DNA of 34,751 nt from the IMG/VR virus record IMGVR_UViG_3300017987_000230, positions 1-34,751 of that record; one strand, written 5' to 3'. A model generated the notes under the pieces. It was not told the DNA's origin, did not search any database, and saw only the letters and a list, made by a program, of their open reading frames with translations. This document shows, piece after piece, positions 7,810-15,711 of the stretch (the first letter of the stretch is position 1; each line of letters begins with the position of its first letter). This DNA is from a virus. Made by a program: the position numbers and the translations under genes.

Positions 7810-8244
7810 ATGACCACGCTCGCGCAAGACAAGGTTCGGAATTTCCGGTCGGATACGCCGGACGAGTTTTCGGAGATCGGCGTCGAGGCGTCGGAAATTG
7901 TGTACGAAGGTGCCGCCGTTGGCGACAACGCGTCGGGATACGCCCAGCCGCTTGAGGGCGGCGACGTGTTTCTCGGGTTCGCGTATCGCAAAGCGGACAA
8001 CTCGGCGGGTTCGGCCGGCGACGTCAACGTCAAGATCAGGAATCGCGGCGTTGTGCAGTTGGACGTGACCGGCGTGGCGGATACCGACGACGTCGGCGAA
8101 ACCGTGTACGCAACGGACGATGACACGTTCACGTTGACCGCCTCGGGCGGAACGGCGATCGGAAAGATTTTGCAGTATTTGGGCACGCCCGAAACGACGA
8201 CCTGTCTCGTCTACTTCGAGTCGGCGACCGTCCAAAGTCTGTAA
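7810..8244 (+). CDS. Capsid decoration (cement) protein
   Basis: 144 residues, beta-rich, located between the protease/scaffold and major capsid genes. The order VYEGAAVG, then PLEGGDVFLGFA, then VDDVGETVYATDD-like and SGGTAIGKI segments is characteristic of the DUF2190/capsid-cement family that trims and stabilises expanded heads. The start has the leader ACGGAGGGTTGAAGAATG, nearly identical to those of the capsid and tail tube genes, consistent with high-level production. The head position favours decoration over other trimeric beta-barrel roles. Confidence 0.7.
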   Translation: MTTLAQDKVRNFRSDTPDEFSEIGVEASEIVYEGAAVGDNASGYAQPLEGGDVFLGFAYRKADNSAGSAGDVNVKIRNRGVVQLDVTGVADTDDVGETVYATDDDTFTLTASGGTAIGKILQYLGTPETTTCLVYFESATVQSL

Positions 8245-8311
8245 GGTAGCCGCAACGACGGCAAGTTTTCGACGACCCACATTCCAGGAAACCAAAACGG
8301 AGGGTTAGAAC

Positions 8312-9307
8312 ATGGGTGCTCAGGGTCTCTCAAGCCGAGCGATCATCGGTGCTTTTTTCGATCGGCTGACGTCGATGGCGGCGCAATCGTGGATTCCGCT
8401 TGTCTCGATGCACTTCCTTTCGAACCAGATTTCGGAAGTCTACAAGTTTCTCGGCATGGCGCCGGCGGTCCGCCCCTGGGAAGGTCCGCGCATGACGAAA
8501 GGGCTCCGCGAGGATGGCGTGACCATCATCAACGAGTTGTACGAAACGTCGATCGAGGTCGATCCGCGCGAAGCCAGGCGCGACAAGAGCGGGCAAATCA
8601 TGGTACGCGTGAACGAGCTCGCGTCCCGGATGCTGACGCATTGGGGCAAGCTCCTGTCCGATCTCATCAACAACGGCGCCGCGGCAGTCGGATATGACGG
8701 TCAGTATTTCTTTGATACCGACCATGTGACCGATCTCTCGGGAACGCAAGACAACGACTTGTCGATCGACATTTCGGCGCTCCCGACTGCGGTCCACGGT
8801 TCGACGACCGCCCCGAGTCCCGAGGAATCGGCCGCCTGCATCTTTCAGGCGATCGCCGCGATCCTGGGATTCAAGGATGACCAGGGCGAGCCGATGAACG
8901 AGGACGCGGAATCGTTCCTTGTGATGACCGGCGCGAATCCGCAGTATCAGGCGGCGATTGAGGCTGTCTCCGCGGCGAATCTGTCCGGCGGCCGGACGAA
9001 CTCGCTCGCGGCGAACTTCAATGTCAGTGCCGTTATGAATGCGCGGATCACGGCGACTGAGGGGCTCTATGTGTTCCGCACGGACGGCGAGGTCAAGCCG
9101 TTCATTCGGCAGAGCGAGCGCCAGGACGGCACCGGTGGCGGCGAGATCGCCGCGGCAACCGATTCCACGAGCGACGTTCGCCTCGACGCGGTCGCGGAGG
9201 GGTCCGAAATGGAAGCGCGCGAAAACAAATGGTTGTTCGGCGCGTCGTCCGATCGGGCCGTCGGTTACGGTTACTGGCAACACGCGTGTCTGGTGACCAT
9301 GACGTAA
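8312..9307 (+). CDS. Major capsid protein (Mu gpT-like, HK97 fold)
   Basis: 331 residues. Matches the Mu-like major head subunit family: an N-terminal helical region ending with MAPAVRPWEG, the YDGQYFFDTDH segment near the middle, and the C-terminal signature LYVFRTDGEVKPFIRQ followed by the domain ending RAVGYGYWQHA. There is no large N-terminal delta domain, consistent with the separate nested scaffold. The leader GGAGGG with a seven-base spacer is shared with the cement and tail tube genes. A strong hairpin follows immediately. Confidence 0.92.
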   Translation: MGAQGLSSRAIIGAFFDRLTSMAAQSWIPLVSMHFLSNQISEVYKFLGMAPAVRPWEGPRMTKGLREDGVTIINELYETSIEVDPREARRDKSGQIMVRVNELASRMLTHWGKLLSDLINNGAAAVGYDGQYFFDTDHVTDLSGTQDNDLSIDISALPTAVHGSTTAPSPEESAACIFQAIAAILGFKDDQGEPMNEDAESFLVMTGANPQYQAAIEAVSAANLSGGRTNSLAANFNVSAVMNARITATEGLYVFRTDGEVKPFIRQSERQDGTGGGEIAAATDSTSDVRLDAVAEGSEMEARENKWLFGASSDRAVGYGYWQHACLVTMT

Positions 9308-9355
9308 ACCGGCCTTGGCCGGTATTCGCCCGCCCCGGGTTCGCCCGGGGCGGGC
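9308..9355 (+). terminator. Double hairpin after the capsid gene
   Basis: A first small hairpin (9308-9314 with 9317-9323) is followed by a perfect 12-base-pair stem (9328-9339 with 9344-9355) closed by a TTCG loop. There is no T run afterwards, so it may act as a transcript-stabilising 3' structure or a partial terminator between capsid and downstream low-abundance genes. It starts directly after the capsid stop codon. Confidence 0.65.
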
Positions 9356-9380
9356 ATTCTCCAGTAGAAAGGGGGGAGCT

Positions 9381-9644
9381 ATGAGCAAGGTGAAGTTGCA
9401 TTTCGTGGAGATCGACCCGAAAAAGGTTCGCTCTCCTGGCGAGCTCTTGGGCGTCGTCGATCTCGTCGGCGGGATCACGCCTCAACGGCTCGACAAGTGT
9501 TTGCAGAGGGGCCGCGTTATGATCGCCGCGGATGCGCCGGCAACGGCCGAGGTTTCCGAGGCCGGCCAGGACGCAGAGGGCGAGGACAAGCCCAAGGCCA
9601 AGAAGAAGGCGTCGCGCAAGAAGAAGGCGTCGTCGAAGAAGTAG
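9381..9644 (+). CDS. Small lysine-tailed protein, head region (unknown)
   Basis: 87 residues. An N-terminal globular part (about 1-52) includes a predicted helix around ITPQRLDKCLQRGRVMIA. It is followed by an acidic linker and a strongly basic tail made of KKKASRKKKASSKK. The basic tail could contact DNA or the acidic head interior. Position between capsid and head-completion genes suggests a head-completion or DNA-stabilising role, but no family is recognised. The start at 9381 follows AGGGGGGAGCT, a leader type reused at 12762 and 26080. Confidence 0.6.
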   Translation: MSKVKLHFVEIDPKKVRSPGELLGVVDLVGGITPQRLDKCLQRGRVMIAADAPATAEVSEAGQDAEGEDKPKAKKKASRKKKASSKK

Positions 9645-9656
9645 CGAGGGGAAGCC

Positions 9657-10007
9657 GTGACGTTCCGGTCGCAAATGGTCACCGACGCGAGCGTGTTCGT
9701 TAACTCGAACGAGTTTGCCGAACAGGTCGAATACGATCTCGACGGGGCCAAGGTCGGCACGGGCGATGTTTACGCCCTAGTCTTTCGGGAAGCGCAAGAC
9801 GCCGAACCAAGCGACCGGAACTTCACGTATCAGGACCGCGCGCGAATGGTCATCAAAAAGGCCGACTTGTCAAACCTGGCGAGCAAGCCAAAAGCCGAAT
9901 TCAAGTTTCCAGAGATCGAGGGCGGTTCCCCCTCGGTATGGTGGCGAGTGGTCGAGATCGAGAACAAGGACGACAACGCCCTTTGGTATTTGTGGGTTGC
10001 ACGATAA
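9657..10007 (+). CDS. Head-tail joining protein (gpFII-like)
   Basis: 116 residues from a GTG preceded by GAGGGG. The opening (FRSQMVTDASVFVNSNEFAEQVEYD) resembles small phage head-tail attachment proteins of the lambda FII type. The rest is beta-rich and ends in a WWRVVEIENKDDNALWYLWV strand pattern also typical of this group. It lies between capsid and tail genes, in the expected place. It overlaps the next gene as TAATG. Confidence 0.6.
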   Translation: MTFRSQMVTDASVFVNSNEFAEQVEYDLDGAKVGTGDVYALVFREAQDAEPSDRNFTYQDRARMVIKKADLSNLASKPKAEFKFPEIEGGSPSVWWRVVEIENKDDNALWYLWVAR

Positions 10008-10633
10008 TGGCGCTGTTTGCCGCGCGAGTTGAAATCCCGAGAACGCGCGAACTACTGCGCGCGATGCGCGTTGCGCCTGACGCCCTCGAACGACATCTTG
10101 CGGACGCGTTCGATCACGCCAAGCGAAAGTTTTTCTCGCAATGGTACAAGCGGACGCGCGTCGAGGCGACGCCGCGCGTCGGAATCATCAACAAGTTTTG
10201 GGGCCTCATCGATCGTCAGGCCGGCAATATCGACGCACTCGCCCTGCGAATGTTCACTTACTCCACCGTCGCCAAGGTCCACGAGACAGGCGGCACCATT
10301 CGCGCCCGCGGGCAGATGTTGCGAATTCCGATTAAAGGTTCGTCGGTGACGACGGCCAGAAAAGGACGACTCAAGAAAATGTTTCGCGGGCGGGACCTCC
10401 GCGACGATCCGCGATTCTTCACGGTGCCCGGAACCGATCTCATTTTCCGGCGGTTCGGCCGGGGCAAGCGCCCGCGTATCGAGCCGGTGTTTGCACTCAA
10501 GGCGCAAGTGAAGGTTCGGGCCCGGCTCGATTTCTTCCGGAACTGGAACTCGCTCGAATCCTGGCGCATTCGCCGGATGAATCTCGCCATTTCACGGGCG
10601 CTTTCTGACGTGGCGAAAACGAGGGCGGCATAA
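10007..10633 (+). CDS. Tail completion / minor tail protein Z-like
   Basis: 208 residues, basic. The central VHETGGTIRARGQMLRIPI segment is typical of tail-completion proteins related to lambda Z and HK97 gp10, which sit at the head-proximal end of the tail. The N-terminal helix (about 20-50) and arginine-rich C-terminus fit. The ATG at 10007 overlaps the previous stop (TAATG). A longer frame upstream is rejected because it overlaps the joining gene. Confidence 0.6.
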   Translation: MALFAARVEIPRTRELLRAMRVAPDALERHLADAFDHAKRKFFSQWYKRTRVEATPRVGIINKFWGLIDRQAGNIDALALRMFTYSTVAKVHETGGTIRARGQMLRIPIKGSSVTTARKGRLKKMFRGRDLRDDPRFFTVPGTDLIFRRFGRGKRPRIEPVFALKAQVKVRARLDFFRNWNSLESWRIRRMNLAISRALSDVAKTRAA

Positions 10634-11100
10634 TGGCGGACACGATTCGCGAACTCTGTCTTGCCGATTTGAAAACCGCGCTCGAAGCGATCGACGGCAC
10701 GGGCGACTATGTGAATTCGGTAGACTCGGTGCAACGGTGGGAGCAGGGCGGAAACGAATTCGCGCACGACTCGATTATCATCGTTGGCGGCGCGGATCAA
10801 TCCGAGGAATACGGACCCGACCCGTTGAAGTCGGTCACCATGAACGCCGAGGTCGATATCTGGATTCGCCACAACAAGACAGACTTTTTAGGTTCGACCG
10901 ACTCGCTTATTTCGTCGTGGATCGGCGACGCGGTCCGCGCGATCATGGACGATTACACGCGCGGCGGCAACGCACAACAGACCGATATCACCGGCGCGAT
11001 TCCGTTCGAGACTGTCCAGGGCGGAGATTTCGCCGGCGTAATGTTGCAGGTCGAGATCAAATATCGACATAACGTCAAGGACCCCACAAGCCAAGTATAA
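10633..11100 (+). CDS. Tail terminator protein (gpU-like)
   Basis: 155 residues. It begins with a helix (IRELCLADLKTALEAI), followed by alternating strands with SIIIVGGAD and EVDIWIRHNK, a second helix (SSWIGDAVRAIMDDY) and a final strand. This is the gpU/terminator layout that caps the tail tube. Its position directly before the tail tube gene supports this. TAATG overlap with the preceding gene indicates coupled translation. Confidence 0.6.
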   Translation: MADTIRELCLADLKTALEAIDGTGDYVNSVDSVQRWEQGGNEFAHDSIIIVGGADQSEEYGPDPLKSVTMNAEVDIWIRHNKTDFLGSTDSLISSWIGDAVRAIMDDYTRGGNAQQTDITGAIPFETVQGGDFAGVMLQVEIKYRHNVKDPTSQV

Positions 11101-11114
11101 CGGAGGGTTGAGGA

Positions 11115-12494
11115 ATGCTTACCAGGTTGCGCCAGGTTGCGGGGAAGGTGGAGAGCGTAGAGGGGACGGCCGTTTCACTCGCGGCGGCTGACGCCCGGAT
11201 TCTGCCTTGGGCCCCGAAAGCGAAAATCAATGTCGAGATGTTCAAGCGGGAGCCGGCCCGGCGGTCGCTCTCCAAGGTCGGACAGATTGCCGGCGTCAAG
11301 ACGTTTACCGACACGTTCGGTTTGACGATGCGGGGCGCCGATGGCGCGGCGACGGTCGCGCCGCAATGGTCGAAGTATCTCCGGGCGTCGGGCTTTGCCG
11401 AGCTCGAACTCGACTCGCTCGATCCGAGCACGATCACGAGCGGCCCGGTCGTTCATGGTGAAACATTGACGCAAGCGGTGAGCGGCGCAACTGGTCGGGC
11501 GATCATCGACACGGCTACCGGGGCCTCGGTTCTGTACTATATCGACCTCGATACCGGGACCTGGGACACGACGAACACCGTCACTGGCGGCACGTCCGGG
11601 GCGACGTTTACGCCGGCCACGATCAACGGACACGTCGGCACGGCGTGGGAGCCGTTCTCGCACGAACTGAGCGAGGTGTCGATCGGCTCGATCACGAACG
11701 GCCCGTTCGATGAGGGCGAGATTATCACCGGCGGGACGTCCGCCGCGAAAGGCGTCGTGTTCGAGAGTACGGCCGACGGGGCCTCGGTCCTGCGGTTCCG
11801 CCCGATTAGCGGAACGTTCGTCACGACGGAAACGATCACCGGGGAGGGTAGCTCCCCCGCCTCGACGACGTCCTCGTCTGGCGAGACACAATCCGAGGTC
11901 CCGTCACTTTCAATGGCGAACTATGAGGACGGCCGGCGGAAGGCCGGTCGCGGTTGCCGTGGAAAGGTCAAGCTCGGGATTAAGGTCGGCGAGCCGGTGA
12001 TGATGGAATTCGAATTCATGGGCGTTGAGGACGGCGTTTCCGACGTGGCCCTCTTGACCGGTGTCAATCACGAGGAGGACGTTCCGCCGATCGCGATCGA
12101 AGCCGACCTGTCTCTCGGCGGATATTCGATCGCCGCGACCGAGATCGGAATCGATCTCTCGAACACGCTCGCGCCGCGGCCCGATTTCAACTACGAAAAC
12201 GGCGCCAGGTCGGTTCGGATTTCCGAGCGCGACTGGACGGCGACGATCGATCCCGAGGCTGTTCGCATTGCGGCCAATGACAATTACGATCACTGGTACA
12301 ATAACACCTTGAAGGCGCTCGACGTCACGATCGGCTCGACCTCCGGAAACCAATTCCGGATTTACTCGAAGCGCCTCCAGTATACGGACATTGACGACGG
12401 GGATCGGGACGGGATCGCGACCGACCCCTCGACTTTCGATCTCGTTGGCGACGTGGACAACGGCGACAACGAAATTGTGATCTTGGCTCTCTAG
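11115..12494 (+). CDS. Major tail tube protein with inserted tandem repeat domain
   Basis: 459 residues, much longer than simple tube proteins. Residues about 1-106 and 263-459 form the tube domain. Between them lie two about 60-residue repeats: residues 107-165 and 193-250 align closely (ITSGP/ITNGP start, then GE.(L/I)T, GASVL, a GT(W/F) turn, and T(V/I)TG end). The insert is serine-, threonine- and glycine-rich and probably decorates the outside of the tail. The leader GGAGGG with a seven-base spacer matches those of the capsid and cement genes, consistent with an abundant virion protein. A terminator follows. Confidence 0.85.
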   Translation: MLTRLRQVAGKVESVEGTAVSLAAADARILPWAPKAKINVEMFKREPARRSLSKVGQIAGVKTFTDTFGLTMRGADGAATVAPQWSKYLRASGFAELELDSLDPSTITSGPVVHGETLTQAVSGATGRAIIDTATGASVLYYIDLDTGTWDTTNTVTGGTSGATFTPATINGHVGTAWEPFSHELSEVSIGSITNGPFDEGEIITGGTSAAKGVVFESTADGASVLRFRPISGTFVTTETITGEGSSPASTTSSSGETQSEVPSLSMANYEDGRRKAGRGCRGKVKLGIKVGEPVMMEFEFMGVEDGVSDVALLTGVNHEEDVPPIAIEADLSLGGYSIAATEIGIDLSNTLAPRPDFNYENGARSVRISERDWTATIDPEAVRIAANDNYDHWYNNTLKALDVTIGSTSGNQFRIYSKRLQYTDIDDGDRDGIATDPSTFDLVGDVDNGDNEIVILAL

Positions 12495-12505
12495 CGAGAG
12501 CCGCG

Positions 12506-12530
12506 GCCCGGCCTACTAGGGCCGGGCTTT
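12506..12530 (+). terminator. Terminator after the tail tube gene
   Basis: GCCCGGCC (12506-12513) pairs perfectly with GGCCGGGC (12520-12527) around a six-base loop, followed by only three T. The T run is short, so it is probably leaky, which would reduce transcription into the tail chaperone and tape measure genes. Confidence 0.65.
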
Positions 12531-12761
12531 GGGGGGTGAGTCGGACGGCCGGTCCGCCGTGTGCGGGCCGGCCGGGTCCGATCCAACAAGGGTCACCGGC
12601 AACCCCCGCCCGGGTCCGGGGCGCGCGTTGCGCCTCGGAGGGCCGCCGAGGATGCGCGAGAGCGCGTCGGCGGCCCGGGGGTGTTGTTCCCCGGCTCGGG
12701 AATGTCCGCGCGCACGGCGCGGGCCAGGGGCCCGCACCGGCCAGATTTGAAGGGGGGAGCT
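12531..12761 (+). other. Structured non-coding leader before the tail chaperone gene
   Basis: 231 bases without a supportable gene. A ten-base-pair stem GGGCCGCCGA/TCGGCGGCCC (12640-12649 with 12667-12676) encloses a small GCGC stem with a GAGA tetraloop. A second stem, CCGGGG/CCCCGG (12675-12680 with 12689-12694), shares two bases with the first, so the two compete. The segment ends with AGGGGGGAGCT before the ATG at 12762. It looks like a structured 5' untranslated region, but extreme GC content makes some pairing likely by chance. Confidence 0.45.
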
Positions 12762-13232
12762 ATGGTCAGGGCAAAATCAAGGCGAAAGCCGTTCGAGCTC
12801 GTTCTCGACGAGGACAAGAGCCGGCCCGAGGCGGAGCGCACAACGTTCCTTATCCGGCAGTATACGCCGCGGCAACTCGCCGAGGCGTCGGACCTTATGT
12901 TGTCGTTTGCGCCGATGCTCGAAATGCAGGAACAGGCGCCCGAGGGGATCGACGAGGAATCGCTTTCCCTTCACGTCGCGAAAGAGGCGGTAGACTCCGG
13001 GTTTACGATGGCGCAAATGGTCGATGAGGTGACGCGCGTTTTTCGCCTGGCCGTGTGCGGCTGGCGGAACTACAAGGACGACGACGACCAGGACATCGAA
13101 TATCGGACCGACGACGGCGGCCTAGTCGCCCAAGAGTTGATCGACGAGTTTTTCACACTCGACGAAATGGTCGAGATCGGCGTCGGGGGAACGCAGTTGA
13201 ACAAGGTCGGGGGCACCGACCGAAAAAAATAG
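12762..13232 (+). CDS. Tail assembly chaperone, gpG-like
   Basis: 156 residues. The N-terminus carries a basic strand-forming segment with PFELVLDED, followed by a long amphipathic helical region (about 35-95) and an acidic tail. It lies between the tail tube and tape measure genes, where siphophages place the chaperone pair that coats the tape measure. It ends with CGA AAA AAA TAG, where a -1 shift continues into the downstream frame. The start follows AGGGGGGAGCT. Homology is too weak to show by eye, but position plus frameshift make the assignment firm. Confidence 0.8.
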   Translation: MVRAKSRRKPFELVLDEDKSRPEAERTTFLIRQYTPRQLAEASDLMLSFAPMLEMQEQAPEGIDEESLSLHVAKEAVDSGFTMAQMVDEVTRVFRLAVCGWRNYKDDDDQDIEYRTDDGGLVAQELIDEFFTLDEMVEIGVGGTQLNKVGGTDRKK

Positions 13233-13269
13233 CGATATGCGCCGGCTACCTTACGGGGCAGTTGGCGCA
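13223..13269 (+). promoter_or_regulatory. Programmed -1 ribosomal frameshift site with stimulatory stem
   Basis: The heptamer A AAA AAA (13223-13229) is in the correct zero-frame register and is immediately followed by the TAG stop. After eight bases, TGCGCCGGCT (13238-13247) can pair with AGTTGGCGCA (13260-13269), ten pairs including two G-U, with a 12-base loop. Slippery site, spacer and stem have the classical arrangement for expressing a G-GT type fusion. Confidence 0.85.
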
Positions 13270-13609
13270 ACGGTGCGAGGCGTGTCAACGTGAACCAGGG
13301 CTCCGGAAAAAGTGGGGTTGCATTGAGGCGACGAAAGAACCGGTGTTCGTCCTGGAATGTTTCGAGTGCGCCAACGAGGGGTGCGACGAGTGCGGCGGCC
13401 GCGGTTGGATTCCATACCACGAATGTCCCGCACGGGAAATGGAAGGCATGGACGAGATCGCGATCGCATGGCGGCACTACAAGAACGGGTTTCTCCCTGA
13501 GTCCGGCGGCACAATGGATCAGCCGGCGAAGTTGCTCGAATCGGTGTTGTTGCTCGACCGTGAAGTCAGTCGCATAGAGGCGGAGCACGCGAGAAAGGCT
13601 AGTAGCTAA
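13229..13609 (+). CDS. Frameshifted T-like extension of the tail chaperone
   Basis: Read only after a -1 shift at 13223-13229, it adds about 126 residues to the 156-residue chaperone (about 282 in total). No good start codon or ribosome-binding site lies at its beginning, so it is not expected to be made alone. The extension is cysteine-rich, with CEAC, then C, CFEC, and CDECGGRGW resembling one CxxCxGxG unit of DnaJ, and ends in a helical segment. In lambda-like phages the T domain binds the tube protein and the shifted product is a minority. The extension ends in TAATG at the tape measure start. The zinc-type cysteines are unusual. Confidence 0.8.
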   Translation: MAICAGYLTGQLAQRCEACQREPGLRKKWGCIEATKEPVFVLECFECANEGCDECGGRGWIPYHECPAREMEGMDEIAIAWRHYKNGFLPESGGTMDQPAKLLESVLLLDREVSRIEAEHARKASS

Positions 13610-15711
13610 TGCCAGGAAAAACGCTCGATATCCGAGTCACCGTCCGGGACCTCGTGTCCGGCAACATGAAGCGAATCGGCGCGTCGATTCGGAACATGGC
13701 GTCGGGCGCGCGGAGCGCGATCGGCGGTCTTTCGAAAACGGTCTTTTCGCTCCGGGGCGCCCTGGCCGCGGCCGGTATCGGGCTCGCCGCAAAGAAAATT
13801 CTCGGCGCGGCCGACAACGTCGAAACCTGGCGAACGCAACTCCAGGCGTTGATCGGTGACCAGACAAAGGCGAACCAGACGCTTCAACGAATGCGCGACT
13901 TCGCGGCAGAGAGTCCGCTCGCTACGAAAGACGTGATCGACGCGTTCGTCAAGTTGCGCGCGGTCGGCATTCCGGCGGCCGAGGACGTGACGAAAAAGCT
14001 CGGCAACGTGGGCCTCGTGTTCAACAAGTCGGTTGACCAGGTCGCGAACGCGTTTGTTTCGCTCAACACTCGGACGCTCCGCGACTTCGGAATCGAGCTC
14101 AAACGCACCGGCAAGACCGCAAAGGTTATGTCGGGGGACGTCGAGGTTTCGGTCGGCAACACAACGGCGGAGATCAGAAAGGGCATTCTGGAAATCTTCG
14201 AGAAGCGATTTCCGAACGCTATCGAACTCGTGAAAAACGATTTCGGCACGAAGATGGCTGTAATGCAATCGGGCTTTTTCGAGTTGTTCGCCGACCTCGG
14301 GGAACGGATCATGCCGACGGTGAAAGCGATCATCGATGGCGTGGCCGATTTCGTCGGCAAGAACCGGAAGTTTCTTCTTGACCTGATTCAAGTAATCGCG
14401 CGCGACTTCGGGCTCGTCGGCGAAAACCTGGCGTTCACGTTCGAGGACGTATCCGACATTCTCAAAAACTTGACCGTTAAGTTTTTCAATGGGTTGAAGT
14501 CGATTCAAATCATGTGGAACGGGATCACGTTCCAGGTTCGCAAGGTGGCCGAACTCGTCCTCAAGGTGTGGGAGTTTCTCGTCGGCAAGGTGCAAGGCGC
14601 GATCAACAACAATCTCGAAACCTGGAAACAGATCAAAGTCGCCGTTGCGTCGTTGCTCGCGAAGTTGCTCCAGGGGCTTTCCGGAATCGCGTTCAAGTTT
14701 GACGAGGCGTTCTCGGACAAGCTACAGAACGCCGCGCGCGATATGCGGAAGATGGCCCGCGACATTGGCAACAACGAAGAAAAGACAAAGGATTGGACGA
14801 GCGCGATCGCAAAGACGCGCGAGGAGCTCCGCCGGGCGGCAAGCGAGGACCTCAACGACATTCGAAAGAAGTCGAGCGAGATCGCGTTCTCGTGGGAGGA
14901 TATGAAACGCAAGGTCCGCGGCGCGCTCTCAAAAGAGAATCTCACGGCCGGCCCCGAGGGTGAGCCGGCCGCGCCGCCGGCCGAGGGTGCGGTTCCGGAG
15001 GGCGTCGGCGTACCGCCTGAGATAAAGCCGCCCGAGGAATCGCCCGAGTTTCTCGAACGGAAAGCGATTCTCGAAAAGATCAAAGAGCTAAATATCGAAC
15101 ACTTGAACGAGAACAACCGACTCGTCGATCGCGCGCTCAAGTTGGAGGGGAAGCAGCGGGTTAATTTCTTAAACGCGATGGAAGCGTTCGAGCGCACGAA
15201 GCTACAGAGGCGGTTGACGATCGCGTCGAATTTCATTTCGGCCGGGCTTACCTTGGCCCAGGCCGGGGGCGCGAAGTCGGCGAAGCTGGCAAAGGCGCTC
15301 GCTTTGACGCAAGCGATCGTGTCGGGGATTCAGGCGGTACAAGGGACGATGAGTCAACCGCCGTATTGGCCGGCGAACGCCGGCCTCGTGGCGAGCGTGG
15401 CGGCGGTCCAGGCCGCGAACGTGGCCGCGATCGCGGCGACGACGTTCGGCGGCGGTGTCGGTGGCGGGGGCGGCGGCGGGTCGCTTCCGGCAACTGGCGG
15501 CGGGGCCGCGGGCGTGGCCGCGCCGGCCGCAACCGGGCCGGCGTTCGGTGGTGCGACTCCGGAGCCGCCCGAGCCGGGCGGTCGCGAGCGGACGATTCAG
15601 TTGATCGCCGAGGGGCAGAAGGGGCCGATTTTCTTCGAGAGTCCCGACGCTCTCGCGCAATGGTGGAACGACACATTCGAGAGAGCAAACGAGGCGGGGG
15701 TGTTGGGCTAA
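13609..15711 (+). CDS. Tape measure protein
   Basis: 700 residues. Starts with a strand-like segment typical of tape measure N-termini (TLDIRVTVRDLVSGNMKRIG), followed by a hydrophobic region (about 45-65) and long helical stretches with regular hydrophobic spacing to about residue 445. A proline/glutamate-rich linker, another helix and a Gly/Ala-rich C-terminus follow. Using the usual rule of about 1.5 angstrom per residue, the tail would be near 100 nm, which is an inference. It is located directly after the chaperone pair, and its stop overlaps the next start. Confidence 0.9.
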   Translation: MPGKTLDIRVTVRDLVSGNMKRIGASIRNMASGARSAIGGLSKTVFSLRGALAAAGIGLAAKKILGAADNVETWRTQLQALIGDQTKANQTLQRMRDFAAESPLATKDVIDAFVKLRAVGIPAAEDVTKKLGNVGLVFNKSVDQVANAFVSLNTRTLRDFGIELKRTGKTAKVMSGDVEVSVGNTTAEIRKGILEIFEKRFPNAIELVKNDFGTKMAVMQSGFFELFADLGERIMPTVKAIIDGVADFVGKNRKFLLDLIQVIARDFGLVGENLAFTFEDVSDILKNLTVKFFNGLKSIQIMWNGITFQVRKVAELVLKVWEFLVGKVQGAINNNLETWKQIKVAVASLLAKLLQGLSGIAFKFDEAFSDKLQNAARDMRKMARDIGNNEEKTKDWTSAIAKTREELRRAASEDLNDIRKKSSEIAFSWEDMKRKVRGALSKENLTAGPEGEPAAPPAEGAVPEGVGVPPEIKPPEESPEFLERKAILEKIKELNIEHLNENNRLVDRALKLEGKQRVNFLNAMEAFERTKLQRRLTIASNFISAGLTLAQAGGAKSAKLAKALALTQAIVSGIQAVQGTMSQPPYWPANAGLVASVAAVQAANVAAIAATTFGGGVGGGGGGGSLPATGGGAAGVAAPAATGPAFGGATPEPPEPGGRERTIQLIAEGQKGPIFFESPDALAQWWNDTFERANEAGVLG

